Shown here piece after piece: positions 1 through 12,520 of a stretch of 64,000 bases of DNA; position 1 is the stretch's first letter; every line of letters starts with the position of its first letter. The stretch is from Erigeron canadensis (lineage: Eukaryota; Streptophyta; Magnoliopsida; Asterales; Asteraceae). The stretch spans positions 31,133,516 to 31,197,515 of the forward strand of contig NC_057766.1 in NCBI RefSeq assembly GCF_010389155.1, in the 5' to 3' direction. Below the pieces are notes generated by a model, which was given only the letters and a program-made list of their open reading frames with translations, was not told the origin of the DNA and ran no database searches. The position numbers and the translations under genes are program-made.

Positions 1-548
1 AGATTTTAGAAATAACGTTAATAAGACAGAAGATATTAAACTTGGTGCGAAGAAAAAGTTGTAAAAATGATTGGAATTAAACATAAAGTACATAAAAACA
101 TAAAAGTAATTATTAACGGGTTAAAACTTTCTTGAAAATAACATTTTACATGGTACTTAATAAAGCAAACAACCTTTTGTTCCCTGTAAACTTTTAAACC
201 TTTAAAAAAATCATAATACCCCTACTTTTTCAAAAGTTTTTTCTCATAATCAACTTATATATCTAAAATGCCCTTAATTAAATAATTTACTAAGTTTATC
301 ACTCAACTATTGAAAAAACTACACTACCGTTTTTATATCAATTACCTTTATATTAATAGCCACACCGCCACCATCACTCGTCGCTGGCAATACCACACCG
401 CTACCACCACTATCGCTACCATTGTTTCCACGACATCGCGCAGACTTTCGTCCCGTTTTTAATAAAGTATAATAATATTATTATTATAATAAAAAATATA
501 TAACACGATAAAGAAAAAAAATAAAGATTATTATTACTTGTTGATACA
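1..548. other. gene-less AT-rich flank
   Basis: No coding region is supported. Positions about 355-460 form a GC-richer island with repeated ACCACC/CGCTACC-like words. It resembles the interior of the Helitron-like elements at 5846 and 40790 and is probably a decayed relative; no ends can be defined. Confidence 0.4.
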
Positions 549-1345
549 ATAATAAAATAGAAAATAACAATAATAAGGGTTTTGTTACGTTTTCACATCA
601 AAGTAAAATATAGTATTTAATTATTTTTCCTTATTTGACGCCTATTGGTGTTCCAAAATTATTTTACTAATTAATCATTAAATATACCCCATACATTATA
701 TGGACTAATAAATTTTAAGTAACAAGTCATGAGTTTTGCTATACGAAACCTTAAAGATTTTTGTTAAAATGCATTAAATAGTTATATATTTATCATAAAA
801 TTTAAAGGGTAGACCTTTGATAGGAAAATGTACAAATTGTTTTTTCTACACGATAAGTGAAGCCTTAAGTCATTTAACATTTTCCATAAGTTATTAATCC
901 TTGATAAATGGCTCACGACAAAAAAAAACCTACATACTAATATGCTATATTATATATATCTTTAGTCCTTTATAAATTAAACTCACCTATGCTACTTCTC
1001 AAATAATTTGTTCTTAAATATAATCCATGATGCCTCTCAAATGATTAAACTATTTATAGATATAATAATAAAATAATAAATAACGATAATAGTAAAGACT
1101 TTGTTAGGTTTTCACATCAAAGTAAAATATAACATTCAACTCTTTTTTTCTTCTTTCATTTAACGCCTATTGGTGTTTCAAAAATATTTTACTAATTAAT
1201 CAATAAATATACCCAACCCCGTACATTATATGTGGACTAATAATGGCTCATGAAATAAAAAATCGACATACTATTTGATATATCTTTAGTCATTTGTAAA
1301 TTAAAACTTAGCTCATGCTACTTCTCAGATGATTAACCCTTCTGC
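549..1345. repeat. diverged direct duplication
   Basis: Two direct copies of one AT-rich segment lie side by side, about 549-1053 and 1080-1345. Shared words include TTTTCACATCAAAGTAAAATATA, split here as TTTTCACATCAAAG then TAAAATATA, followed by ACGCCTATTGGTGTT, TACATTATAT, GGACTAATAA and ATGCTACTTCTCA in the same order. The first copy carries about 190 extra bases, near 715-905, absent from the second. No coding potential is seen. It may be an old tandem duplication or two remnants of one transposon. Confidence 0.65.
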
Positions 1346-1404
1346 CTAGACTACTCTTTCCTTATTACTATTTCACGTATTTTCTTTAAGTAATGTTCAA
1401 AGAC

Positions 1405-1592
1405 AAATCTTACACATGTGTAAGTTGTAGTTACACATGTGTAACTCTCGCCGGAGATGGTCGTCGTCGCCAGAGTATCATGGTGGTGGTCGGAGATGAT
1501 CATGGTGGTGGTCGGAGATGGAAGGAGGAAGGAAGAAGAAGTGTGTAAGTTAAGTTACACATGTACTATAAAAAGTACATGTACTACAAATA
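1405..1592. repeat. palindromic ACATGTGT repeats around a GGTGGTCGGAGATG minisatellite
   Basis: TTACACATGTGTAA-like palindromes flank a short minisatellite, ATCATGGTGGTGGTCGGAGATG, present about twice at 1478-1520. The right side repeats GTTACACATGTACT and AGTACATGTACT. It looks like the core of a fold-back element whose ends I cannot define. Confidence 0.4.
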
Positions 1593-1614
1593 ACCCACCC
1601 CTATATATATATAT

Positions 1615-2602
1615 ATGAGAGAGATCAAATAAGGTGTCTTAAGGAGAGAAGGGAGAGAAGGTCTAATGAACCAATCAGAACGCGACATGTGGATTTTAAA
1701 AAAAAAGAACGCGGTGACATTTTTGTAAATAAATCAAACTTTTGTCAGTCTGGTTTTGGGTCAGCTTGGGTCTGGGTCAGCTTGAGTTATGACCAACTTA
1801 GTCTGTCAGCTTGGTTGGTCAGCTTGGTTGGGTCAGATTGGTTAGCCTGGGTTATGGGTCAAGTTGGTCAGTCTGGAATCTAGGTCAGCTTGGGATCTAC
1901 ATTTGTGTAGATTATGTGTAGTTTTGTGTCAAGCTGACCCAACCCACGCTAACCAACCTGACCCAACCTGACCCAGACCCCAAGCTAACCCAACCCAACC
2001 TGACCCCAACCTGACCCAAAACTTATAATCTACATTTGTGTAGATTAATCTACATTTGTGTAGATTGTGTCAAGTTGACCCAACCCAAGCTAACCAAGCT
2101 CACCCAACCTGACCCAACTTGACCCAGACCCCAAGCTGACCTAACCCAACCCCAAGCTGACCCAAAACCCATAATCTATATCTGTGTAGATTGTGTCAAG
2201 CTGACTCAACCCAACCTGACTCATACCCCAAGCTGACCCAACCCAACCCAAACTGACCCAAGCTGACCCAACCTGACCCCAAGCTGACCCAACCTGACCG
2301 TGACTCAAATCTGACCAAACTGATCATGCTGACCAACCAAGCTGATCAGAACCCAAGCTGACCCAGACCAAGCTGACCACCCAACCTAACCCAGAACCCA
2401 AGCTGACCAAACCAAGCTGACCTACCAAGCTGATCATAACCCAAGCTGACCCGGACCCAAGCTGACCCAAAACCAGGCTGACAAAAGTTTGATTTATTTA
2501 CAAAAATGCCACCGCGCATTTTTTTTCATTTTGACACATGTCGCGTTCTAATTGGCCTATAGGACCTTCTCTCCATTCTCTCCTTAAGACACCTTCTTTC
2601 AG
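1615..2602. mobile_element. fold-back element with inverted arrays of a CAGCTTGGGT/ACCCAAGCTG minisatellite
   Basis: The outer arms, about 1620-1760 and 2475-2600, are near-complementary. The left arm has AAGGTGTCTTAAGGAGAG, GAACGCGACATGTG and AATAAATCAAACTTTTGTCA in order, and the right arm has their complements in reverse order. Inside, the left part (1738-1890) is built from GTCAGCTTGGGT-like units and the right part (1930-2480) from AAGCTGACCCAACC-like units, the same motif on the other strand. TCTACATTTGTGTAGATT palindromes mark the switch. The element sits within (TA)n runs, so a target duplication cannot be separated from the microsatellite. The 64-codon frame at 1689 is an artefact of the repeat. 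Confidence 0.75.
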
Positions 2603-2607
2603 GATCT

Positions 2608-2649
<42 letters not shown>

Positions 2650-2652
<3 letters not shown>

Positions 2653-3030
2653 GATAACACTCCGGTGAGAACAGTCTTAAAATAAGAACGGTGAGAACAC
2701 TTAAAAAACATCATTTTGATGCATTAAAAGTCCATAAAACTAACATAGTGCATAACTAATTATCATTATCTAAGTTTTTAACAACACATTGACCCATCAA
2801 AATCGAAAAAATCACGTTTTTTGGTGGATGCATCATTTTGAAGAATATGCATCCAAGATGGATGCACAAAAAAAAACATGATTTTCTTGATTTTGACAGG
2901 CCAATGTATTGTTATATACTTAAATAATAATTATGCATTATGTTAGCTTTATGGACTTTTAATGCATCAAAATGATGTTTTTAAGTGTTCACGCTGTTCT
3001 TATTTTAAAACTGTTCTTATTTGATTGTCC
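2650..3030 (+). mobile_element. fold-back MITE, family A, copy 1
   Basis: This is an almost fully self-complementary element. It begins near GATAACACTCCGGTGAG and ends CTTATTTGATTGTCCCC before TATATA. Both halves carry ATTTTGATGCATTAAAAGTC or its complement, with a centre of GATGCATCATTTTGA-like words. Three relatives lie at 3036, 56345 and 56522. There is no coding capacity. Confidence 0.75.
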
Positions 3031-3035
3031 CCTAT

Positions 3036-3427
3036 ATATGGGTAACACTCCGGTGAGAACACTCTTAAAATAAGAACGGTGAGAATACCTTAAAAACATC
3101 ATTTTGATGCATTAAAAGTCCATAAAACTAACATATTGCATAACTAATTATAATTATTTAAATGTTTAACAACACATTCATCCGTCAAAATCGAAATAAT
3201 CATATTTTTTGTTTTGTGCATCCATCTTGGATGCATATTCATCAAAATGATGCATCCAACAAAAAACATGATTTTTTCGATTTTGATGAATCAATGTGTT
3301 GTTAAACACTTAAATAATGATAATTAGTTACGCACTATGTCAATTTTATGAACTTTTAATGCATCAAAATGATGATTTTAAGTTATTCTCACCGTTCTTA
3401 TTTTAAAACTGTTCTTATTTGATTGTC

Positions 3428-3431
<4 letters not shown>
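3036..3431 (+). mobile_element. fold-back MITE, family A, copy 2
   Basis: It starts GGGTAACACTCCGGTGAG and ends TTGATTGTCCCC, immediately followed by a (TA)n run at 3432-3466. It is a direct neighbour of copy 1, separated only by a TATATA word. The body is self-complementary around a GATGCA-rich centre. Confidence 0.78.
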
Positions 3432-3466
<35 letters not shown>

Positions 3467-3469
<3 letters not shown>

Positions 3470-5845
3470 AGAGAAAGAGAGATATCCATCCTTATAATTC
3501 AACGTATTGGTCGTTAAGTCATCTCAATATCTTATATCGCTTAGCTTAAAACTATAATTTGAAAATCAGTAACATGTTAACTATTACATAAATTGAAAAG
3601 GGTAAGTAAAAAAGTGCTGATGGTGAATCGGTCACAATGGAATAGTCATATCTATTTTAGAAAAACTTTAGAGTTTGACTTGCAACACATATTTTGTTCC
3701 CACTTTTACTTAAAAGGTTTGAAAATTAGAAAAACGAGTTGGTTGCTGGCGACATGATTGTAACCTAATTCCGTCACTTTCATCAACAGTGTAAATATCA
3801 TTGCGGGACATTTGAAATGAGGAATGATATGAAATATTTAAGTAGGTTGACGTCACTATTCCCTTACGAGTATTATTTATTTTTCATTTTCTCTATATAA
3901 CTAACGGAAGATAGATTAAGGCTAATGTAATTACTTTATTTTGTTGTCAAGTCCGTTTTTAGCTTATGTGTCATTCAATGGTATTTTTTATATATTTTTC
4001 AAATATAATGACAATTAAATCTATACCTTTTAGTGTTCATGTGACATTTTCTTCGCCACACCATCATTAATGTTTTTATCAATTTTAAATAGCAAATTAA
4101 AAAGACAAATACAATATTATAACTCATAATCATTAACTTATAACATTATTCACAAATAACTTGATTTAAGTTAATATTTGTTTGTTTTTTACAAACTACG
4201 GCAGATATTCAATGAATATTAAAACATCGATAATGTATTTGTCAATTTTTGTAATTCATCTCTTTTTATATTTGTATTCAATTATCATTGTACGATGGAA
4301 CATAATTAATTTTAATAATATTATTAAACTATATCATATTAACGATTTATATTTTTTCTTATTTTAATCTATTTTTGTAAAATATCAATGTCTAATTAGA
4401 TATTTTACTTTATCAATTTCACACACATTTTAATTTTAACATTTGCTTCTATATTAATTTTTCTCTGTTTGTATTTATACCTTCTTCTTCTTTTGTTTTT
4501 TTCCCCCTAAAATCTATTTTATGTTCTTTTTCAGATTTTACATACACCATATAAGTATATGATTAGGAACCCTTTTAGTCTTATTATAAAGTTTATAGAT
4601 AAATAATGCAATCAATTTTTTTAAAGTGTCAAATCATGATATCTTTTATTACGTATGTATTTACTTGGTCTTACATACAATTTGATTTATCATTTGATAA
4701 AATAACATACATAAGTAATTAGTAATCTTTATATATAACTGAAAGAGGATATGAAAAATTCTATGTGACACTTTTATTTAAATGACAATCAGAATTTTTG
4801 CTTAGTTGTTATTTTTTCAAAAATTTGCTACTTTTTCATGCCATATAAATTATTATAATAAATATTAACTCAAAGTTTGTATTTAAAAAGGTATTTTAAT
4901 TAGAATTAATCTAATATTAATTCCTCTTTATCCTTAAACAACGAATGCATTATCAATATTTGTAAATTGAAGAAAATATGATATCTTAATAATTATCAAC
5001 AATTCCTCTTTGGCCGCTTACTTTTTATATCATATTCCAATCAAACCATCGTAATATTTTATTCATTTCACAAGTCATTATAAGTTGATAATCTTGCTAA
5101 TTATCAAATTATGACATGTCATATTTTAAGATGGTTATAATCCGGTATTAATAAACACATTTAGATCGGTATTTTTTGATAGATTGATTTTAGATATTTT
5201 TATGACGTTCCAACCTTCAAATAGGTTTTGTATATTATTTGGATGAAATAAGTCTTTCATCAATGTATTATTGGAGATGTCCTAATTGTAATTTATAAAA
5301 TATTTCATTCTCGCTAGTCGCTAGGGTAATAAGGTGATGAATCATACGAACAAAATAAATACATGAAAAAAAAAAAGAAAAAGGCAAGTGGGAAATTATA
5401 GTAACCCCAATAGATGGTTTCCTTTTCTTTTATATGTATTTTTTGCCGACTAAAAAACTATATCTAAACTTTGCCGTTGCCGTTGCCGTTACTTTGTCGA
5501 GAATCTATAATAAGGTCAAGGAGAGGAATTCCCAACAAGTCAATTCAATTGACGAAGATACGATATGGTTTACAAAAACGACCTGGGATGACTTTAAGCC
5601 AAAATTACATATGCCACCCTTTCATTTTAGTAGATTTCTTCTAATTATATTAAAAACGCCAACTTGCCATATAGTAGCTTCTTGTTATTTGTAGACGAAC
5701 AAAACATTCGCTTATAATTCGTAAAATAATTTGACGTGGAAGTTTTTTATGTTCGTTTGATTAATATGACAAGATCTACGTTTGTTTAGTTAATTGATTT
5801 GTAAACCAACGAACATGGACAACACGATTATTGTCTTTGTACCTA
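3467..5845. other. gene-less AT-rich stretch
   Basis: Only short, low-complexity reading frames are present. The 86-codon frame at 5434-5694 shows no recognisable domain and no splice context. No RNA gene or clear transposon end was found. Confidence 0.5.
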
Positions 5846-6053
5846 TCTATACTATATTATAAAAAGAATAGTCACATGTTGAAAGTTATATGAAATAAAA
5901 TGTATAAAATACTTTAATGATTATATTAACCCTTTATCAATTATTTTTACATCAATTATTTACACTACTCGACGCCGCCCCTACCACCACCAACAGTTGT
6001 CCCCACCACCACATCGTCGCCGTCACGAATACCGCCGCATTGCGCCGTGCTAG
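5846..6053 (+). mobile_element. short Helitron-like element
   Basis: The 5' end reads A|TCTATACTATATTATAAA, the same head as the copies at 16046 and 36113. The putative 3' end has a GC-rich CGCCGCATTGCGCCG segment followed by CTAG|T. Thus it sits between A and T with a TC start and CTRR end, as in Helitrons. Sequence just beyond 6053 is weakly like 42000-42020, so the true 3' boundary may be further right. No Rep/helicase is present. Confidence 0.5.
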
Positions 6054-7776
6054 TAAACTTAAATTACGTCAATTACTCGGTATTATTGCTCGTTGTAATG
6101 TCGAATACCAAACCCATGTCTTTCGAAGTCTAAATATATTTAAACTTTTTTTGTTTTCATGGATGATCAATAGATGTCATGTCATTTAAGGGGTTTCTTA
6201 CAACTTCACCTTTTCCATATCCATCTTTTTCTTTCGATAATCTAGATATCTAGAGTATAAGCTTAGAAAGTCCTTAGAACTCTATCGTCCTATATCAAAA
6301 CTCACAAACTTTGGTTTGATAGTCACATTACTCGTACTATGTAATTTTTTCACATAATTCTACAACTTGCTAAACACTTACGTCTACACATAATACTTCG
6401 TATTATATTATATTTTAAGTAAGACCAAATTCGTAACCCTAACAGAAATATCCCTTTATTTCTTAACATTTTCTTTATATATAATTCTTCATCTATCAAC
6501 ACAAAAGTTTTCGATTTTTAAAGTGAGTGAAACAGTAACGAGTGTATTATTTAGGGACACGTTCGATATTTTTCAACAACCTTAAAAGTTGATTGGAATC
6601 AATTCACATATTTAATACCATTCCATGGTGTGTAATTGAGGTTAGATTCAAAGAAGATGACAAAAGGGCGGTTTTTGCAAATGGGTTAACGTCAAAGGCG
6701 GCCCAGGCCCACATCCTCTCAACCGCTTTTGCGTTGAATTCCATTCCATGGATTCTTTTCTTCCGTCCCGCGTAACACGCCTTTTAATTCCCATTATCTT
6801 TGTTAGATTTCTTGCTTCAATTTAACGTTTACTTATTATTTACTTTGTCTATTTAAACAACATTCAAAAATATTTTATAATCTTTACATAAGTTTTCAGA
6901 TTCAAATTATATATATATATATATATATATATTGTTGATAGAGTTTTATTCTTGGCCATTCAAAATAATAAACAAAATAAATCTTAACCTTTGAAACTAA
7001 AAGTCAAACCTACCGTAACCTACCTAATATAAAAGTTTGATAAACATTAAAATTAATTGGAATACAATTGCAGTAGTTTTAGAACTTGACTGTATTTTAC
7101 ATTGGATCAAATGTTACTGTATAACATATTTATACCATTAATATAAACATAAATATTATTTGCATTAATCACTACAAAGAAAGTCGATATGTCACAAATT
7201 ATATCTGTTAGTATTAATTTTTTTTTTGTTTTGAATGATTTAAAATAGACATTATTTATATAGAAATTTTTTTGTTTAACCCGATCACCGACCGGTATTG
7301 ATATAGTTATGTTAGCTATAAGGAAAATACTTTGGATTATACTGCGTATGAATAAAAAAAATAAAAACACTAATAAATGAAACTTCATTCATTTATTCAA
7401 ACAATATTATCAATGCTTTTGATTTTTAAACGACGGATTGTTAGTTAAAGAAAATAAATTTTTGTCGCAAACTAAAAATAAATTTTTGTCGCAAACTAAA
7501 AATAAATTTAATCATTGTATATTAATCACTAGACCTTGCGAGTAGAAATCCAATGGATCAACCTTAAAAGAGTAGGTTTTGGGATTGAGAATCTTGTACT
7601 GTAATATGCAACTTTATTAAGACCTTCAATTCAAGCAACACCCTAGCAACTTTACTTAATATTTCTAAAGGCAAGTAATTTTGATTTGCTTAACTAGCTT
7701 TGAATACATAGAATTGTGAGCATCATCATCTCTTTGGATATGTGCGAAAACATTTTGGTAGATTGTTGAGTTGAGT
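6054..7776. other. gene-less stretch with TA microsatellite
   Basis: I see no supported gene. A (TA)n microsatellite lies at about 6908-6931, and a short duplicated unit around TTTTTGTCGCAAACT at 7450-7505. The frames at 5917 and 6593 have no recognised domain. Confidence 0.5.
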
Positions 7777-7785
7777 TTAATCATA

Positions 7786-8078
7786 GGGATAAATATCATG
7801 GAATGTAACAAACTTTGGATAAATATCTATGGTAGGAAATAACTAAAGTCGTGTGTATAGTATGTAAACAACTCAAAATTATGTTTATTGTATGTAAAAA
7901 AATGTATCCGACCAATCAAAAATTAACAAGTGTCAGTTATATATATATGGTTGCTACGTATATTTTCTTACATACAATAAACATAATTTCGAGTTGTTTA
8001 CTACAATACACACGACTTTAATTATTTCACACTATAGACATTCGTTCAAAGTTTGTTACATTTCAGGATACTAATCCC
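7786..8078. mobile_element. Mutator-type MITE with 9-bp target duplication
   Basis: The 293-bp element has long inverted arms. The left begins GGGATAAATATCATGGAATG and the right, complemented, begins GGGATTAGTATCCTGAAATG. Both continue with AACAAACTTTG and later AAAGTCGTGTGTAT. The direct 9-mer TTAATCATA lies immediately outside each end (7777-7785 and 8079-8087). A 9-bp duplication with long arms is typical of Mutator-like elements. There is no coding capacity. Confidence 0.85.
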
Positions 8079-8304
8079 TTAATCATAATCACATATTGTC
8101 ATATACATTTACAACCCGCTTCATTTTGCTAACTAGATTTTTTCGATCGATGTGATGACTTTGTTATCTTGGGCTCACCGATATGATGGGTTGAACCCTT
8201 AGGCCTAACTATGGTGGCTAGCACGGTGTTCGGTGGGACAAGATGGTAGTGGTCAGATGTACATCAATTGGTACAAATCGATTATGACCATATTTGAGTC
8301 TAAC

Positions 8305-8750
8305 ATTCTACGAGTGCATTTTTGAGTTTTATTTTGAAGAGATAAGAAAAGAAAGGGTAAGAAACTTTTAGTTTTTGTATTCTTGAGTTTTTGTTTTAAA
8401 AGAAAGGGAAGGGAAAGAAAGGATAAAATAGGATGTTTTGATCCCAAAACTTTCTTGCCACTTTTGGCAAGATTTGGAAGAAAAAGTGGTCAAATTATTA
8501 TTATACCCCTCAAACTTATACAAAGGTTTTAACTACTACAAGGTTTTAAATGTAAAATTGTATCTTTTTATCCTTTCTTTTACTTCCCTTCTAACTCAAG
8601 AATACATTTAACTATCAACTTTCTTTTCTTTTCTTTCAACTTGAGAATGCATCTTTTTATGTAATTTTCAATCATTTCTTCCTCTATCCAATCTTTTCCT
8701 TTTTTTATTAATAAAAACTCGAGAATACAGTGTACCTCACTCTCACTTAA
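8305..8750. repeat. inverted purine/pyrimidine-rich repeat, probable degenerate MITE
   Basis: GTGCATTTTTGAGTTTT, TGTATTCTTGAGTTT and AAAGAAAGGATAAAA on the left recur in complement at about 8565-8730. Element ends and a target duplication are not clear. Confidence 0.4.
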
Positions 8751-9037
8751 TATGCATACACATCGCACTATCCAATAGTGTAATCGCACAATTCAATAGC
8801 GTAAGTAGGCTCCGCACGACTAACGAAAGAGAATTGCAAAAGCATTTTAACCTATTTGTAACCCAAGATCGACCCCTTAATTGTTGTTACAAGTTAAATC
8901 TAAATCAACTTAAGAATACTTTCTTAATATGTCACTGTTAACCATACTTTTAAAATCGTTTTATTAAACTATCATCTTGGCATAATAAAAAATATATTTT
9001 TTATAAAATATCTATTAAAAAAAAAACGTTTTGAGTG

Positions 9038-9044
9038 TATATAA
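9038..9044 (+). promoter_or_regulatory. candidate TATA box of the PP2C gene
   Basis: TATATAA lies about 270 bases before the phosphatase start codon. It is the only good match close upstream. Initiation near 9070 would skip the ATG at 9057, avoiding an upstream frame; this is inferred. Confidence 0.4.
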
Positions 9045-9310
9045 GTCAAGCTCTTTATGGAAAATAATGATATTATTAAAAAAAAAAAAAAAAAACTAGC
9101 AAGTAAGAAAGAAGTTGCACAATCTTTCTCTCCCAAAAACAAAGTTCACACTTTTCATCTTTGTTTGTTGGTTTTATTTTAATTTCTTGGTCTCCTTTCC
9201 CACTGCAAAACAAAAACGATCCAACCAACTACTAAAACGACATTCACCAAAATCCTCTTCTTTATTTACCCAAAAAACGCCTACTCTCAGAGAAACAGAA
9301 AAGACTCTTG

Positions 9311-12300
9311 ATGATGATGTTAGAATCATGTTACAAACCATTAGAAAGATGTTTTGGTGTCGGTAGTTCTGATGGTCTGTTATGGAACATGGATTTAAAA
9401 CCACACATGTCTGGTGGTCAATATTCCATTGCTGTTGTTCAAGCCAATTCTTGTCTTGAAGATCAAGCTCAAGTCTTTACTTCACCTTCTGCTACTTTTG
9501 TTGGTGTTTATGATGGTCATGGTGGTCCTGAAGCTTCTAGATTCATCACTAATCATCTCTTTCTTTATCTCCAAAGTATGCCATGTCAACTCTTATTTTT
9601 GATATTTATTTTAAACCCCTTTTATTGTTATTACCTTTAATTTTTTATATCTTTGTTGAATTTTAAACTTGAACTTGTAAAGTTATGTTCTTGGTTTAAT
9701 TTAGGGAAAAGAAATATTTAACGATCCACTAAGATTCAGTGTTGTTACAGTATAGGGGGTCCACAAATAACAAGATAGGGAATTTTGGACAAACAATCTA
9801 GTTTTGGTGTCTACTATGTAGTTGGTTGTAGATACATATGTGTGTCGGATTAGGAGGAGGCAACTAAACTAACCAACCGAATCGAACGAATTTTTTTCTT
9901 GAACTTTTAGTTATGATGTTTGGTTTCGTCTCTTTGCTAGAGGCGAGCCATCTTGTGATCAGAATTGTATGGCGTTGATCTTACTTCAAATGGATTTAAG
10001 ATGCTTATTGGGAGGTTTCTATATTCCAAAGTTGAGTGTAAATTTTTTAGGTACTGACTGAAGTGTATATATAAAGCTTGGTTGTTCACGAATTGCGAGA
10101 AATTTTAGTGTAGTGAAGGGATTATTTATCTTGTACCTCGATGATGATAAGGAGGTACGGAGTGTACGAGTCAATGTAATTTCGGACCCAACTAAAGGGG
10201 TCCTAATGTAACCCGCCTAGCTGATCAGAAAGTCAGGAAGATAGTAACAACCTAAGTCTGATCAACAGTTATCTAATAAGGGATAGGCTAAGCGGTTGTC
10301 AGACTGATCAATGATAAAGCTGTTAGCAACTAAGCTGCTCAATGATCATACTGAAATGTGAAACTCCAGATATGTAACTGCTCCTGTTTCTTTATATAGG
10401 GATCATTTAAAACAAATTGTCACTCTCTTAGCAATACTTGGCTGCGAAAATCAAGAACACGACACTTCATAATATCCCAAGACAAATTTAGTATATTCCA
10501 GGCTGTATAGGGTCGAGTTGTTCTTGGTGGAAAGTGATCTAACTAATTGAAGTAACATCCAGCCATTGAAATCCTAGGCCTGTTTACAAGAATCTCCCAA
10601 CATTGGCTTGATTGAGTATCAGTGTGACAGTTTTAGGTGACAAGATATTTATAGGCTTGATGAAGTAGTGATTATTTCCTTGTGTTGTAGAAAGTGATCT
10701 TTAGTTGATGGGTTATCTGGTTTGTGGTTAGAGGCACTTAAACTCCAAGATTTCATTTTTTAAATCATAATCATCTGGGTTATGTTGGTGGTTTAAGCAT
10801 GGCAAAAAGTAGCTTTAGACAGACTGTGAATTTCAAGATATTGTGCTAATAGAAAGGAAATTTGTGTCACTAGTTGAAGCTTTGAGAATTTGCAAACTAG
10901 TAAACACCAGATGTCAATTATCAAGTCTATAAAGTAAGATGAAAGTATTTCAAAAACCAATGAAAAGCGTTTCAGTTTTCAAATGAGTTCTTGTACTGTA
11001 TATGACTGTATATGACCTACAGAATGACTAGCAATTGACCGTAGATGTTAATATTTCAGAATTTGCTGCTGAACGTGGAGGATTTTCACAAGATGTGATA
11101 AAGAGGGCATTTGATGCAACTGAAACAGATTTCTTACATTTAGTAAAAGAATCCTGGCTGGATAGACCCCACATTGTATCGGTAGGTTCATGCTGTCTAG
11201 TTGGGGTGATCTCAAATGGCACTCTATTTGTGGCAAATGTTGGAGACTCGAGAGCTGTGCTTGGTCGACAAGTATCAAGTGGTAGAACAGTTAGCTCTTC
11301 AACAGTTGTGGCTGAGCGATTATCGACCGACCATAATGTTGGGGATGAGGAGATCAGAAAGGAGGTCAAAGCCCTTCATCCTGACGATTCACATATCGTA
11401 GTGCATACTCGTGGTGTTTGGCGGTTAAAAGGCATTATTCAGGTACTAGTGACTCGTATATATGTTATGTTACTTTTATGTATTATTTTAATGTGAGATA
11501 ATTTTATGTATCTCTTACAACTCTCCTATGATCAGGTGTCAAGATCTATTGGAGATGTCTACTTGAAGAAACCTGAGTACAACAGAAACCCTCTTTTCCA
11601 ACAATATGCATCCCCTATACCAATAAAAAGAGCTGTGATGTCAGCAGAGCCATCAATATTGACCCACAAGTTGAGGCCCCAAGACCTGTTCTTAATTTTT
11701 GCTTCAGATGGCCTTTGGGAACAACTCAGTGATGAGGCTGTTGTTGAAATTGTCCATAAAAATCCCAGAAATGTAATGTTCTGTGCACTTATTTCTTTCT
11801 TTGTGATATTTTCTTTTAGCTATTCTTTGAATTGACAAAATGCATGGATCATTGGTCAAAGTTAGTTCAAGTCAAAATGCTAGTTTCTGTTTTGGGTCCA
11901 AAGGGGGCCGGGTTGGGTAGACCTGAAACACTTGTTGACCAAGTTGTACAGCTTTTCATTTGTAAATAATGAATGTGTCATATATAGTTAAAAAATATTT
12001 CATGATTTCAATGATATTTTCTTAGTTGAACAAGATATTTTAAGATGTATGCGTACAAATAACACGTTGTGAGTTTTTCTGGTTTTGACCCACTTGATCC
12101 ATTCCCATTCCCTTTTGATCTAGTATTATTTACCAAATTAAACCAGCAAAGATAAAAATAAACCCAAGTCGACCCATGCATAAGTAAATTGGCAAAAGTT
12201 GCCTCATATGATATCAAGTCATATTAACTCGTCACAACCACTTTCATTTCTTTCAGGGAATAGCAAAAAGATTAATACGCTCTGCAATAGAGGTGGCAGC

Positions 12301-12520
12301 AAGGAAAAGGGAAATGAGATACGATGATATAAAGAGAATTGAAAAGGGTGTAAGGCGCCACTTTCATGATGATATTACAGTGGTGGTTATATACCTTGAT
12401 AACCAGCAAGTATGGCCCAATGGGAACCACAACTTCCAAGACGATGCTAATAGTGACTGCACTTCTGCCCCTCTCGATATTTTCACTTATAATTCAGATA
12501 ATTCCGACCTTTCTCTCTGA
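9311..12520 (+). CDS. protein phosphatase 2C, clade D (PP2C63/APD9-like)
   Basis: Four exons, 9311-9575, 11060-11442, 11536-11772 and 12257-12520, join to 382 codons plus stop with GT-AG junctions. The product is a Mg/Mn-dependent Ser/Thr phosphatase. Visible PP2C motifs are ED at 50-51, DGHGG at 68-72, GDSRAV at 150-155, RSIGD at 219-223, SDG at 273-275 and DDIT at 333-336, so the metal-binding acidic residues look intact. The N-terminus, with PLERCFG and a DGLLW-like segment, and the sequence [12 protein letters not shown] match the plant clade D group. Members of that group dephosphorylate plasma-membrane H+-ATPase and are blocked by SAUR proteins in auxin-driven growth (family knowledge). 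Three ATGs in a row (9311, 9314, 9317) make the exact start uncertain by two residues. Intron 1 is 1484 bases; the others are 93 and 484. Confidence 0.93.

Noticed and set aside
1689..1883. 64-codon frame rich in W, S and L
   Set aside because: It is translated minisatellite within a fold-back element, with no start context or domain.
9308..9310. TTG as PP2C start
   Set aside because: Plant nuclear genes normally use ATG, and three ATGs follow directly at 9311-9319.
10130..10510. Possible solo LTR in PP2C intron 1
   Set aside because: There is a TATATAG word and complex sequence, but no TG..CA ends or flanking duplication could be found.
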